The notes under the pieces are model-generated. The model was not told the origin of the DNA, made no database searches, and saw only the letters and a list, made by a program, of their open reading frames with translations. A stretch of 64,000 nucleotides of DNA from Phaeotremella fagi. Its lineage: Eukaryota; Basidiomycota; Tremellomycetes; Tremellales; Phaeotremellaceae. The stretch is from contig BCHU01000004.1 of NCBI GenBank assembly GCA_001599715.1, forward strand, positions 1,550,001 to 1,614,000, written 5' to 3'. This document shows, piece after piece, positions 1 to 10,975 of the stretch; the stretch's first letter is position 1; the number at the start of each line of letters is the position of its first letter. The position numbers and the translations under genes are program-made.

Positions 1-207
1 TTTGATTACAACAAGAGTGTTAGAAGTTGGCAAAATAGTATTCAGTGTCATTTGATGAGTCGATACAACAATCAACATAATGAGCCACATGAGGGTGCAT
101 TTTGGGATGAGGGGTTTGATGAGAGACCTGATTCAACCACATTAAGAAGATTATTTGAATGTCAGGTGGTTTTTGGTGAGAATGCAGAACACTTTGTTCC
201 GTTTTAA
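1..207 (+). CDS. 3' end of an unrecognised protein (partial)
   Basis: An open frame runs from the first base of the window to a TAA at 205-207, giving 68 residues with no start visible. The product is not recognised. Its last 20 residues (…LFECQVVFGENAEHF…) resemble the C-terminal part of the ORF ending at 2410 (…FVLTYGENGEYSMRL…) and more weakly of the one ending at 1334 (…FRVTWGSDAEFCIRL…). I therefore infer it is the first of three tandem relatives. Composition is polar and acidic, with no membrane segment. A chance open frame of this length is possible, but the similarity to the neighbours argues for a real gene truncated by the window edge. Confidence 0.5.
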   Translation, partial: FDYNKSVRSWQNSIQCHLMSRYNNQHNEPHEGAFWDEGFDERPDSTTLRRLFECQVVFGENAEHFVPF

Positions 208-623
208 TCTATACAGTAGACGGTGTTGTATTTCTGATTAGGTAGGATTGACTGAATGTACTGTACGTGTATATTTGAAGCGTGAGATGGCATTTTTCCT
301 CTCAGAAACATACTGTACGAGTACTGTACTCTAGCCGTACTACGTACATGGTTCTGTATGGGGCTACTCCACTGCGATCACTGTAGGCTTAAACAATTGA
401 AACTCCGATACATACTGTGCTGTACCATTTTATCTTTAGAAGCCCAGATTTTCGAGGGTACAACATCCTTTCATATAAGTTCTACACAGTAAGAATATGT
501 CTCAACACTGTCGTAGAGTACATAGTTACCTTCATTTTCATTTGTCCTGTCCCTGTCACATTCATTGAAACTTTTATATCAGCTCTCAGTATAACTTAGA
601 ACATCAAGTCAACTCTTCACAAT
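208..623. promoter_or_regulatory. Intergenic region rich in CTGTAC/GTACAG motifs
   Basis: This spacer has no convincing gene. It carries several copies of a short palindrome-like word: GTACTGTAC near 256, ACTGTAC near 311 and 321, and CTGTAC near 418. The same word recurs in many spacers of this window. It probably holds the promoter of the ORF at 624. Confidence 0.35.
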
Positions 624-1334
624 ATGGAGAATTCATCTACCACCACCCCAATTCATTTGGTCTATCTACCAATCCTGTTCAGTCATCGTAAACCCAACGG
701 AGAAGATCGACACACAGAAGAAACCTTCTGGTCTTGGTCAGAAACTTATACAGAAGGTTCAAGAGAGCAAGAAGAGTGTCTAGAATTGCAGAATTTCATT
801 TTAGAAGAAAGCGACATAAATCTATTAGAACCAAGATATCTTTCACAACGTCGTTTTTATCAGAGATTTCATCATGATTGGATTGGGAAGGAGGTTGATG
901 AACATGTTTCTCAACGGGGTAATGGAATTGTTGCTGAGCTCGTTACCGGTGACGCCGCCCGGTCATTGGTTTTCAGTAAGATAGATAAATGTTTTTCTGA
1001 TTGGGCTGAAGTTCATTATGAAATTGAAGAAACTGGTGTAGGTGGAGTGGATGGAGATAGTAGTGAAGATGGTAATCAAGACGTTGATGAAGGGATTCAA
1101 GAAGATGTGCAGTTAAATATCGTAGGTGATGAGGGGATGGAAGTGGATAACGACGACGGTCATGTTGAAGAAGTCGATGCTGAGTATTTCGCTAGGAATC
1201 GTGATTTCAGAGTCACTTGGGGATCTGATGCTGAGTTTTGTATTCGATTACGTGAGGTTGGAGATGGGCAGGAGATGGAACTTAACGATGGGGAATCGAC
1301 TTCCAAATATGTTGTTACTGTTGAGGATCGTTAA
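624..1334 (+). CDS. Hypothetical acidic protein, 236 aa (tandem family member)
   Basis: A single open frame of 236 residues with no intron needed. Residues about 135-190 are very acidic (runs of Asp, Glu and Gly), suggesting a disordered linker between two better structured parts. The N-terminal stretch (IHLVYLPILFS…FWSWSETYTEG) lines up with the start of the folded part of the next ORF (INLQVIPYITT…VAWHYRYVSEE). The C-terminal stretch (FRVTWGSDAEFCIRLREV) lines up with that ORF's FVLTYGENGEYSMRLVEV. I do not recognise a domain. No signal peptide or membrane helix is evident. The first ATG of the frame was kept. The gene lies head-to-tail with its neighbours, 289 nt upstream of the next (measured from the 1541 ATG of the open frame: 206 nt; the favoured start is 1733). 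Confidence 0.55.
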   Translation: MENSSTTTPIHLVYLPILFSHRKPNGEDRHTEETFWSWSETYTEGSREQEECLELQNFILEESDINLLEPRYLSQRRFYQRFHHDWIGKEVDEHVSQRGNGIVAELVTGDAARSLVFSKIDKCFSDWAEVHYEIEETGVGGVDGDSSEDGNQDVDEGIQEDVQLNIVGDEGMEVDNDDGHVEEVDAEYFARNRDFRVTWGSDAEFCIRLREVGDGQEMELNDGESTSKYVVTVEDR

Positions 1335-1732
1335 TCCAGTTTTTGTTTGGTTGTTGCTGTTTGTACATCTTTGATTCTGAATGCATCTCTATATACACTT
1401 GTAGACCTGGCACGCAGTTACCACGTTGTGGTGACAGAACAGAATGATCCCAAACCGGTGCACTAAAAGAGGAATCTAGCTGTTTGTTGCTTGTCAAGAG
1501 GTCCTGCTAGTGCTTATATTACCTTCCAGTCTAATGTCATATGCAGCCATCCGTATTAGCAACGCTGGTAGGAGACTTCTTGCCACACCTCCAGATCATT
1601 TCGGTGCTACGGAAAATACTAATCTGTTCTCCGACAAAGGATTGTAAACGTAGTCTTCTAATCTTTCTGGGGGTAATATTTCATTATTTTACAGGATGTT
1701 TCTTTCGTTCACTTTTACTTCCAACATACAGA

Positions 1733-2410
1733 ATGAGTAGTCGTAGAGATAGAACTAGTGATAGAACTAGTAATCGTCATAGTCATAGTGATAGTCATAG
1801 AACTAGTAATAGTAATAGTCATAGTCATAGTCATAGAACTAGCCATAGTAATAGAGCGCCACCGCCGCGTCCGCCACCATCTATCAATCTACAGGTCATC
1901 CCTTACATCACCACTTATAAAGACAACGCAGATGTTTATCATCATGAGCAGGTGGTAGCTTGGCATTATAGGTATGTGTCAGAAGAACTCAACTCTGGAT
2001 TGTATAGAGGAGGAGTCGAGGGGCGTCTCGAAACCGACATAGAGGGTTCAGTCGGCGAAGAACGTCGTTTACTTCAAAGCTACCACTCTCGGCGAATTCT
2101 TTCAAGAGTTGCTTCGATCAGAGATTATCCACATATCACATCTACGTTGATCTCAGAACCCGAGTTTAGAAAAGAGAAGATGCGGCGGGAATTTCGGATA
2201 TCACTCGAAGGCACTTATCCAGTTTATGTTGATCGAGAGAGGCATGCTGATGAGGGTGTTGAGGTTTGTGGAGATGCACGCACTTTTGCGTTGCTCAATA
2301 ATTTTGTACTTACTTATGGTGAGAACGGGGAATATTCTATGAGGTTGGTCGAGGTACAGAGAAGTGATGGAACTTTTGAAGATATATTGAGGGTTTCGAC
2401 GTTAGTTTAG
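1733..2410 (+). CDS. Hypothetical protein with Ser/His/Asn-Arg repeat N-terminus, 225 aa
   Basis: The open frame extends upstream to an ATG at 1541. I prefer the ATG at 1733: the 64 extra residues look like translated leader (hydrophobic, Cys-rich), and the region just before 1733 contains a TTTACAG acceptor-like site. Residues 2-40 are a low-complexity stretch coded by a degenerate hexamer repeat (AGTCAT/AGTAAT), giving Ser-His and Ser-Asn steps broken by Arg-Thr-Ser. A Pro-rich hinge follows, then about 180 residues with no recognised domain. The folded part resembles that of the preceding ORF (see its matching N- and C-terminal segments), so I treat them as tandem paralogues that have diverged strongly. 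Confidence 0.55.
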   Translation: MSSRRDRTSDRTSNRHSHSDSHRTSNSNSHSHSHRTSHSNRAPPPRPPPSINLQVIPYITTYKDNADVYHHEQVVAWHYRYVSEELNSGLYRGGVEGRLETDIEGSVGEERRLLQSYHSRRILSRVASIRDYPHITSTLISEPEFRKEKMRREFRISLEGTYPVYVDRERHADEGVEVCGDARTFALLNNFVLTYGENGEYSMRLVEVQRSDGTFEDILRVSTLV

Positions 2411-3067
2411 TGCATGTAGTGTCGACCATCTGGGTGAGATGTTTCGTACAGTGTGAATTCATGAATAGATTTTGTAGTTGATTTCGCCTCATAACTGTCT
2501 GCCACCATGAAAATGATAAATGCCTAAAGCGGTAATTGAAAGCAGAACCAGCCTTGTACACAACCAGGGTGGGTGACCCTGAGAATGATCGTCGGACGCC
2601 TCTCGAATTTTGGAAGGGGGGTGGTGTCGTATCTTGCTGTGGGATGGAGATAGATGCATATGAGACCTGGGGTGACGGAGTACATAGTGAGTAGGTAGCC
2701 CAAAGGTACTCTAGAGCAGAGCTCAGTCGGTGTTGATACTGTGTAATATACCGTAGAACACCCAGTTTATACCACCGCCACATTGATCTGACTGTCTCCG
2801 CCTATTACCACCACAGCTAACTTTAAATAGATGAACCATCTCATCTTCACCATCTCACATTCACATTTCAACCATCTTGTATATATCATATCCATCCTAT
2901 CCTCATCCATACAGTGAATGATACTCTCGTCCCCATAGAGACAAAGGTAAGTAGAAGTAGACCAGGTCCTCCACAAAACTTCAATTAAAATCGGGACTAA
3001 CAAGCCTTACTCTCACTCTCCAGGTCTCAGACAAACATAAAAGGCAAACTAGTAGCAACAACTCAAA
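2411..3067. other. Spacer and probable long leader of adenylate cyclase
   Basis: About 660 nt with no supported gene. A 148-codon minus-strand frame at 2337-2783 has no recognisable features and is left out. Near 2946 there is a GTAAGT and near 3022 a TCTCCAG, so a 5' UTR intron of the downstream gene is possible but not provable from sequence. Confidence 0.4.
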
Positions 3068-6000
3068 ATGCATCTACCTCATCGACACAACTCTAAAGAG
3101 ATCGACGGCAAAGACACTTCCTCTTCACCATCTTCATCTAAACGAAAACAATCCACGTCCACTTCATCTCAACAACAGATAACAACAGAGAAGAAACACT
3201 CCATTTCAACCGATTTACTCCATTACATCCCCCATCCTCATTCTCACAATTCTTCAAAAACTTCTCTATCAGCTTCACCTGAACTCAAACTATCTCCGCA
3301 ATCCACCACTTCCAGATCAATTTTTAGTCCAGAGGATGACACGAATCTAAACAAGCACTTGCATTCACGCGTAACAGACAACGTTATCCCACCAACACCT
3401 ACACCTGACGATATCGATTTGAATTCAACCGACATTGATCTGTATGATTCAGCAAGCTTCTTAAGTTCCTCACCGAAATCTTCGACTTCTTCCCCCAAAT
3501 CACCGACTCTACGTGTAGACAGTCCTACCACTCCGCCTGGTGGGAAAAATCGCGCCAACACAAAAAAGCGTAGTGGGAGACGAGGTTCACCAGACGAAAT
3601 CACTGAAAGAAGACGTTCAAGTAATAAAAATCGTGTTTCGCCTCTGGCTAAACGATTAGGTGAAGAACCGCCCTTCATGCTACAACATCCATCGGCAGCT
3701 GCTGCTAATCCAGCATCCAACATGTATCCTGGTGTTGTACTTGGTTCATTCGCTGGTTCCGGTACAGGTGCCGGTTTAGGATTCGGTGAAGATGCAATGA
3801 GGTTTGATGGGAACATGGAAGATATTCTTGACCCAACTGCTGCGACTTCACGTCCTAGTGGTAGACAAGGTTCAGCGAGTGGTCAAGCAGGCGCTAACAT
3901 TGCTCCTTGGTTGATGGATGATTCTGGACCTTCTCAACCCAATTCACCACCTCCTGGATTAGTTCAATCGAACGATCAAAGACCTTCAACTTCATCTGCT
4001 AAAGCTCCTTCCCATCGTAAATCGACTCTCCCATCTTTGAATCACTTTGCCTCTGTCCCTTCTTTACCCAAAATCAGACGTCACGGTACGATCGACAACA
4101 GTCATCTTGACGAGATCACTCAACCATCTTCGAGGAACGGCAGTAACCCTTCAATAATCCCTCCAACCATCTCCGAAACACCTTCCAGTAACTCTTCCAG
4201 TAAAGATCTCGCCATTCGATCAAGAAACGGTTCCACAGACAGTGTATCGACCGTCGGAGCTAGTCGTAACCCCATCTATGGTGGAATGTCCCGTTCACCA
4301 GATAAATCAGCACCCAGTCGACAAGGTTCTGTAGCTCCTACGTCTAGAGGTTCAAGATTCGGTAGTACCGCTTCATTTGCTAGTTCAGCTGGTGGGAGTG
4401 TTAGCAGTGATAAGAAGAAGGGATTTTTGGGTGGATTCTTGAAACGTAAAACTGGGGCTAGCATGTCGTTAAGTGAGTTGGGTGTTCATGCTCTGTATGT
4501 TTCTGAGTTACTTATCCTCTCACCTAGACCCATTGCCATCAGATTTCCATCCTCCTGAAACTTCTCATCGAGGTTCAAGTTCTGCTTCCAATAGCTCTCG
4601 AATGTCAACAGCGACTTCTCAAGGTTCATACGGTCGATCATCGATGAACGATCGATTCAGTACGGATCCTTTCCGAAACAATCTTTTACAATCTGGTCAA
4701 TACATCCCCGAAGGACCTATATCACCGATGCAAGAGATCAACGAACCCGAATTACGACTTGACATGGATCTTGATGATATGGAGGGTATCGTTGATCCTA
4801 ATCTCGCCAATGCACCCGCTCCAACTGTTGCTCCTACGAGACAACCTACACCATTGGCCCCTGGTGGTTCTGGTGCTACTACCATCTCGACAGACGCGTC
4901 GTCCTCCTTTGACGCTCATACTCAGTCCAGTCTCGCTACTTCTGTCTCTGGTGATTCAAGTGCTTCATCTGCAGGATCAGCACCTACGCCTGGAAGGTCG
5001 GTCGTGTCAGAGGCGCAAAGAGCTTCAGGACCTTTCTCAAAAGATCCATTCGCTTCACCAACGTCAGATCCGACTGCCAAGAAATCCATAGCTTCACCTA
5101 CATCACCTCATTCAATGTCACCTAAACATTCTCTACCACCTACATCGCTCAACCAACCAAGACGACCTTCTCAATTGAGAAACGTCAAAACTGGTTCTGC
5201 GGATAGTGAGAATTCGGAAGGACTTGATGGTAATCTCCAACCTTTAGCACCGGCTTGGGTTGGAAATCTCCCGACAGATTCGACGACTGTTTTCAATACT
5301 GATCCATTCGGTACTGGATCTAGACCTTCCACTGTACCTTCTCATATATCCGAGACTGGTTCACCTTCACGACCGATAATGAAAGTCATTGCTGGGACGC
5401 CTATCACACCGAATGAAAACGTTTTCCCCAATCAACACAACGGTGGTCTAGGTATCACACCCAGGGGATCTGCTGATACGGGAGTCACGGCTTCTTCAGG
5501 TGGGGCTTTGGCTCCACCTGGATCGGCTGGGGGCGCAGCGTGGGCAGCACCTGAATCATGGGGTGTGGAAGGTGACGAAGAAGATCAAGATGATACCTCG
5601 TCTTCTGAAAGTGGTGATGAGAGTCCAGAGAATGATGAGGAATGGGTAGCGAACGAAGGGAACGATAATGAAGATTCTGAAAAAATTGCAACGGATGATA
5701 AAGTGGATCAACAGACTCAAATCATTTCTTCACCTAACGGCAAGAAACCTCCTCCGTTTGGTTTCAAATCTGCTAACGGTGGTTCCGGGGGTGGTAAAAT
5801 TTTACCTAGATCTTCTAATGGAAGACCTGGAACTGCTGGTCAAGGCAAGAGTAGAGGTAAAACTAGAGATGGGAGACCTAGTACTTCTAATCGACCTGGG
5901 ACTGGTGGTGGAAGACCTGGCACGTCGGGTAGTGGACACGGGTCGTCTGTTTTGGTAAGTTTTGTCGGTTGTTTGATAAGAGTTGGACTGATATCTTTGC

Positions 6001-9000
6001 AGTATCATACGAGGATCTACAGAGCAGACGATTCTTATACCGTCATCGCTGTTCCTATCTCGACCACTGTTGCTGAAATTATCACAATGTTGATTGGTGG
6101 TACCGAAGCTGGTGGTCCTGGGACCAGGAAGATGACCACTGGTATGAAAATTTATTTGAGAGAACGTGGACAGGGTGAGTGATTTTCTGGTTCATTGTCT
6201 TTATCTGAGCTTATGGATGGATTCAGAACGCGCTCTTTTACCTCATGAACGTCCACTTGCTATTCAAACTCGTAGACTCCAACAAGCTGGTCATAGTGAA
6301 CATGAACCTCTTGATACGGTCGGGAAAGAGGATTTGGGTATTTTGGTTAGATTCATTTATCAAACTCCTGTTTTACCTGTTATGGATCCGGTTAGTATTT
6401 GGCGTTTGGTTTTGGGGTGGTGCTAACATTTTTACAGGAGGAAGAGAGTTCATACGATTCTTTCGAGTTTATCGATATTGCCGGAAGAGATCTTCAAGTT
6501 ATTCCCATTTTCCTACATCTTCACGCTCACAACATCATCATCTTGAATCTTTCGAGAAATCCCATGACGGATTTACCGTTAGATTTCATACAGGCTTGTA
6601 CGAATTTGAAGGAACTTCGAATGTCCAACATGGCCCTTAAAAAGGTTCCAGCTGCTATCAGACATAGTTCGACTTTAACTCGACTTGATATCTCTTGTAA
6701 TCGAATCAACGATTTGGAACATGTTCAATTGAGTGATATCCCGACGTTATCTTCTCTCAAGGTTCAGAATAACAAATTGACGTCGATCCCAAGTTATTTC
6801 ATCCAAATGAAAGCTTTGAAATATCTCAAAATCTCAAATAACAAATTCGAAACTTTCCCATCGGTCGTTTGTGAAATGAGTAATCTGGTCGATTTGGATG
6901 TTTCATTCAATGAAATCGCCGAGTTACCTTCTGCAATGTCGAACTTGAAGTCGTTGGAAAGATTCTCTTGTATCGGTAACGATCTAACTTCGTTCCCGGA
7001 ATCGTTCAGTACTTTGGCCAATCTACGAATTCTCGATGTTAGGAGGAATAAATTGACGGATTTGAACGCGGTTTATTCTTTACCTAATCTCACTACTTTA
7101 CATGCGGATAACAACAATTTGGTCACTCTTGATGCTCGACTTGGTGCTAAAGTTCGTGAATTCGGTGTACCTCATAATTCGATTACTCGATTCACGTTGG
7201 CTCCACTTCAAGATATGGCGGCTACCTATTCGCTTACGCATTTGAATTTATCTCATGGTAAAATTTCAACCCTTGCTGATGAAGCTTTATCGGAATTGGT
7301 TAACCTTATCGAATTGAAACTCGATTTCAATCAATTCACTCGTTTACCTGATACGCTCAATCGACTGACTAATTTGGAAATCTTTAGTTGTACAGATAAC
7401 ATGTTGAACGCTTTACCTAAAGGTTTTGGTAGTATGCCGAATTTAAGGATCATGAACGTTCACAACAACAATCTTAAAGGTTTACCTGATGATATTTGGA
7501 TGTGCGAAAGTCTTCAGGTTATGAACGCTTCTTCGAATCTTATTGAAACTCTTCCAGATCCTCCGGCCAATTATATTGAGATTCTAGCTCAAGCAGCTAG
7601 TTCCCAAGAAGCCAGTCGTAAAGTTTCAATCTCGTCTAACACCGGATCCAACACTGGTGGTTATGGCGGTTCATCAGATCGAAACGATAGATCAGCTCAA
7701 TCGAATACGTTCAGAGGTCTACCCGCCGGTCAGAGTCTACAAAAACTCTATCTAGGTGATAACAGACTCAACGACGATGTCTTCCATCAAGTCGGTTTAC
7801 TACCCAACCTCAAAGTCCTGAATCTAAGTTTCAACGATATCTACGAAATCCCTCAGGACACACTCTGTAAAAACGAGAAATTGGAACAACTTTATTTGAG
7901 TGGGAATAAATTGACTTCGTTGCCTTCGGAGGATTTGGAACGGTTGAGTGGTTTACGCGTTTTACATCTTAATGGTAATAAGTTGCAGACTTTGCCTTCT
8001 GAATTGGGGGCTATTAAGGGTTTACAACATTTGGATGTTGGTAGTAACGTACTTAAATACAATATCGCCAATTGGCCTTACGACTGGAATTGGTAAGTGG
8101 TTTGGGTTTTTACCTCGTTTTTAGCTGATTCGCTCTCTCTTAGGAATTGGAATACTGCTTTGCGATATCTCAATTTATCTGGTAACAAGCGATTGGAAAT
8201 TAAACCTACATCTGGCCAAGACATGTCTCACGCTTCGACGTTCCGTAAAGAACTGTCTGATTTCTCAGCTCTGACGCAACTTCGCGTTCTCGGTCTCATG
8301 GATGTTACTCTACGTATTCCATCGTTACCTGACGAAAGTGACGAGAAACGTGTCAGAACCTCGTTCTCTGATATCAACAACATGGCTTACGGTATTTCCG
8401 ACATGTTGGGTTCAATCGAACATCTAGCAATGTTCGATATGGTCGTCCCTAATTTCCGTGGAAAGGAGAATGAATGTTTGTTCGGAATGTTTGGTCGAGC
8501 CGCTCCTTCGGTACCAAGTGGTAAAATACCTAAATATCTTCAAGAGATCTTCGCCGATGTCTTGACGGTTCAATTGGATCATTTACGTTCTGATTTACCG
8601 ATCAACGAAGCTTTACGAAGAGCTTTTGTGTTTTCTTCAAAGGAAACCGCCAATTTCTTGTTCCAAAACGCTTCTCGTCGAAAGGGTTCGACTGCTTCTG
8701 GTCATCTGAACACCGGTCGTCATTCTTGGGTCACGTCTCATAGTTCACACATGAGGACTGGTGCTTCTGGTGCTGTGGTTTATCTAGTCGGTAAAACCAT
8801 GCACGTCGCTAATGTCGGTGATTCTTTGGTTGTACTTTCAAGAAAAGGTGAAGCCGAGTTGTTGTCCAAGAGACATGATCCGACTGAACGTGATGAAACG
8901 GCGAGAATTCGTGCGGCTGAAGCATGGGTTTCCACAAAGGGTCATATCAACGATGAAAAGGAAATTGATATCTCTAGAGCTTTCGGTTATTATCACGCTT

Positions 9001-10699
9001 TACCTGCTGTCAACGCTAATCCTGAAGTTAGAACTCGGGAATTAGCTGAATCAGACGAATTCGTGATTATTGGTAATTCCGCTTTATGGAATTGCTGTTC
9101 TTATCAAACTGCTGTTGATATCGCTAGAACTGAACGTAACGATCCAATGATGGCTGCTCAGAAATTACGTGATTTCGCTATCAGTTATGGTGCAGATGGA
9201 AGTGTTATGGTTATGGTACTCAACATTTCTGATTTGTTCTTTGGTAGAAATAGAACTAGGGGTGGTACGACTGCTAACACTGAATCTATGGATACTGGAG
9301 ATCCTTATTCCATGGGTAAAAGGATCGCTAGAAGACGTATGGAGGAGGTTGGTGATAGGACACTTAACAGGTTACAGCAAGAGGTTGAACCGCCAACTGG
9401 AACTGTTGCTCTGGTCTTCACTGATATCAAGAACTCGACTGCTTTGTGGGAAACTAATCCTGGTATGGCGACTGCTATCAAGATGCATCATTCACTTATG
9501 AGGCGTCAATTACGTTTGGACGGTGGTTACGAAGTCAAAACTGAAGGTGACAGTTTCATGGTTTCCTTCCCATCGGTCACGGCGGGTTTGCTTTGGTGTT
9601 TCCATTGTCAAATCTTGTTGTTGCAACAAGAATGGCCTCGAGAACTGTTAGAATGCGAAGATGGTAAAGAGGTTTTCGATGTTGATGGAAACATCATCCA
9701 AAGGGGTTTAAGTGTCAGAATGGGAATTCATTGGGGTGTACCAACTTGTGAAAGAGATCCTATCACCCGAAGAATGGATTATTACGGTCCAATGGTCAAT
9801 CGAGCTGCTAGGATTAACGCTTCGGCCGATGGTGGTCAGTTGATGGCTAGTTTGGATGTCATCAATGAGATCACTGCTTTACGGGAATACGTTGATAGTC
9901 AGGAAGGTAAAGATGATGGAGAGGTTAACATGGATTTGAAGAGGGAGTTGAACGAGTTGAAGAGGATCGGGGTGGAGGTTAAAGCTATGGGTGAAAGGAA
10001 ATTGAAGGGTTTGGAAGGTAAGTGGATGAGTGCATTTTGAAAATTCGATACTGATTTCGTTACGTCTAGTTCCCGAGAAATTACATTTGATTTATCCAAA
10101 ATCTTTAGCTGGGCGTTTGGAGGTTTCAGATTCTTTACGAGCGAACGTTGAAGTCAACGCTGCCAAGACTTTCACTCAGGAACGTTTAATTGATATCGAG
10201 GAGGTTAGACAGTTATCGATTTTGACTTTGCGACTGGAGAGTCTATGTTCGATCGCGTCGAATCCGACGTTACCGAATTCAATGTCATCACCTGCGATAG
10301 GATCTTCACCTTTGATCAACACCAGCGGATCTAATCCTGGTCTCAACGTCGTTTCACCGACGAAACGAAGTAACAGTAACATCGGACCTTCTTCTTCTTC
10401 ACATAAGGATCTGAAGGATATCAATAATTATCTACATCTCGGTCCGGCTATTCGTGATGATATGGGTGACGACGAGTTGACGATCATCATTGAAAGTTTA
10501 ACTACTAGGATTGAAAATTCAATTTCAACTTTGGTACGTCCTCACTCTACTTGAAATTGTTCTTTACTGACGGGCCCCATAGTACATTAAAAATTTAGGT
10601 GGTTTCGCATCTGTATTAGCAGCTTTGGAACAGGCCACGAAGATTGATTCGAAATTGTTGATTCATGCTATGAGCTTGATGAATGGTGCCATGAGGTAG
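3068..10699 (+). CDS. CAC1: Adenylate cyclase (RA - LRR - PP2C-like - class III cyclase)
   Basis: Exons: 3068-4472, 4543-5954, 6003-6174, 6227-6390, 6438-8092, 8144-10017, 10070-10533, 10583-10699, giving 2420 aa. The enzyme makes cAMP from ATP. In fungi it acts downstream of a G-alpha subunit and Ras and with the cyclase-associated protein (established for the family). Seen here: a Ser/Pro-rich disordered N-terminus (1-930); a Ras-association-like domain (about 940-1040); many leucine-rich repeats (about 1060-1640); a PP2C-like domain (about 1660-1990, with HVANVGDSLVVL); and the cyclase core (about 2018-2190), with metal-binding Asp in FTDIKNST and the EGDSF motif. The C-terminal about 190 residues would match the CAP-binding part. 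The first intron has two acceptors (4527 or 4542), 15 nt apart and both in frame. The intron at 5955-6002 is 48 nt and would be read through in frame if retained. Confidence 0.96.
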
Positions 10700-10975
10700 T
10701 GGTGGTTGTATTTGGTTCGGTTGTTTTTTTGGGTTTTATCTGGGTCGTTTTGATTTTTCTTCTTTTCTTCCTCTTTGTTTTGTGCTAGGACTAGGACCGG
10801 GGCTCGGACTCATTCTCTTTCATAAATTCAAGATAAACATAAACATATGTTCGAATATATGCATTCAAGGTATTCATATACTGTACACAGCAGACACGGT
10901 ATTTACAAATGCAAGGACATGTTGCGATCTTCGATTCGAGCCGTATTATGAATGCCCAATACAGTACAGGAGGGC
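10700..10975. other. Convergent 3' spacer
   Basis: About 276 nt between the stops of the cyclase gene and the amidase gene, which converge. T-rich on the plus strand near 10728-10775, as expected for 3' ends. No gene is seen. Confidence 0.5.

Noticed and set aside
2337..2783. Minus-strand open frame of 148 codons
   Set aside because: No recognisable domain, no start context, no introns. It overlaps the 3' end of the ORF at 1733 and the leader of adenylate cyclase.
3244..3816. Minus-strand open frame of 190 codons
   Set aside because: Lies antisense to the first exon of adenylate cyclase. Its leucine- and serine-rich composition is the complement of Ser-rich coding sequence.
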